From Bacillota bacterium (GTDB lineage Bacteria > Bacillota > Clostridia > Tissierellales > Sporanaerobacteraceae): 6,706 nucleotides of DNA. Positions 6,653-6,706 of the stretch are shown piece after piece. Below the pieces are notes generated by a model. That model did not search any database. It was not told where the DNA came from and saw only the letters and a program-made list of their open reading frames with translations. The position numbers were made by a program, and so were the translations under genes. The stretch lies in the NCBI GenBank assembly GCA_029779375.1, contig JAKPAR010000061.1, forward strand, positions 1-6,706, read 5' to 3'. Numbering within the stretch: position 1 is the stretch's first letter; the number at the start of each line of letters is the position of its first letter.

Positions 6653-6706
6653 ATGAAAGTATATCAAACAGATCAAATCAGGAATGTAGCTTTAATAGGA
6701 CATGGA
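6653..6706 (+). CDS. EF-G-like translational GTPase, first 18 residues (3' end outside window)
   Basis: The ATG follows AAGGGGGAAAG with 9 nt between the last G and the start. The visible protein is MKVYQTDQIRNVALIGHG, which runs into what should be the P-loop (G1) of a GTPase. The RNVALIGHG form is typical of the EF-G paralogue often called FusA2 or EF-G-like in Clostridia. Canonical EF-G has RNIGIMAHIDAGKT instead. The role of this paralogue is not well established. With only 18 residues visible, another member of the EF-G/TetM family cannot be excluded. It diverges from hisC across a 268-bp spacer. Confidence 0.7.
   Translation, partial: MKVYQTDQIRNVALIGHG

Overview
The window is AT-rich DNA with strong Shine-Dalgarno sites (AGGGGG, AAGGGAG, GAGGAGAG) and short spacers between genes. 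Its protein types fit a low-GC Gram-positive bacterium of the Clostridia, possibly a Tissierella-like lineage. The placement rests on composition and on how the proteins look by eye, not on a database match. It holds six protein-coding loci and no tRNA, rRNA, CRISPR array or transposase that I can support.

Left part, + strand: the last 471 codons of ileS (isoleucyl-tRNA synthetase, type 2 by its features), cut off by the window edge. A short spacer follows with an extended -10 box and a 33-bp palindrome. Next is a complete 502-residue M3-type zinc oligopeptidase, closed by a strong intrinsic terminator. After that comes a worn-looking stretch: about 140 bp that may carry scraps of old coding sequence, then a small membrane-anchored SurA/foldase-like gene whose frame is broken. 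A single -1 shift rejoins it into 192 codons, and the junction falls on T TTA AAG, which fits the -1 slippery-site pattern. A 41-bp direct repeat (35 of 41 identical) flanks the peptidase plus foldase-like segment.

Right part, - strand: hisC (histidinol-phosphate aminotransferase family) with a good promoter and its own hairpin terminator, then guaD (guanine deaminase) with a separate short leader. guaD runs toward the + strand foldase-like gene, and a weak AT-rich hairpin lies between the two 3' ends. At the right edge, diverging from hisC, are the first 18 codons of an EF-G-like translational GTPase.

The genes do not form one pathway. ileS and the EF-G-like factor act in translation, the M3 enzyme in turnover of cytosolic peptides, guaD in purine salvage or catabolism, and hisC in amino-acid synthesis. 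Each appears to be its own transcription unit. I do not see a clearly new multi-gene system. The parts most worth a second look are the frameshifted foldase-like gene with its slippery heptamer, the flanking direct repeats, and the palindrome at the predicted 5' end of the peptidase mRNA.
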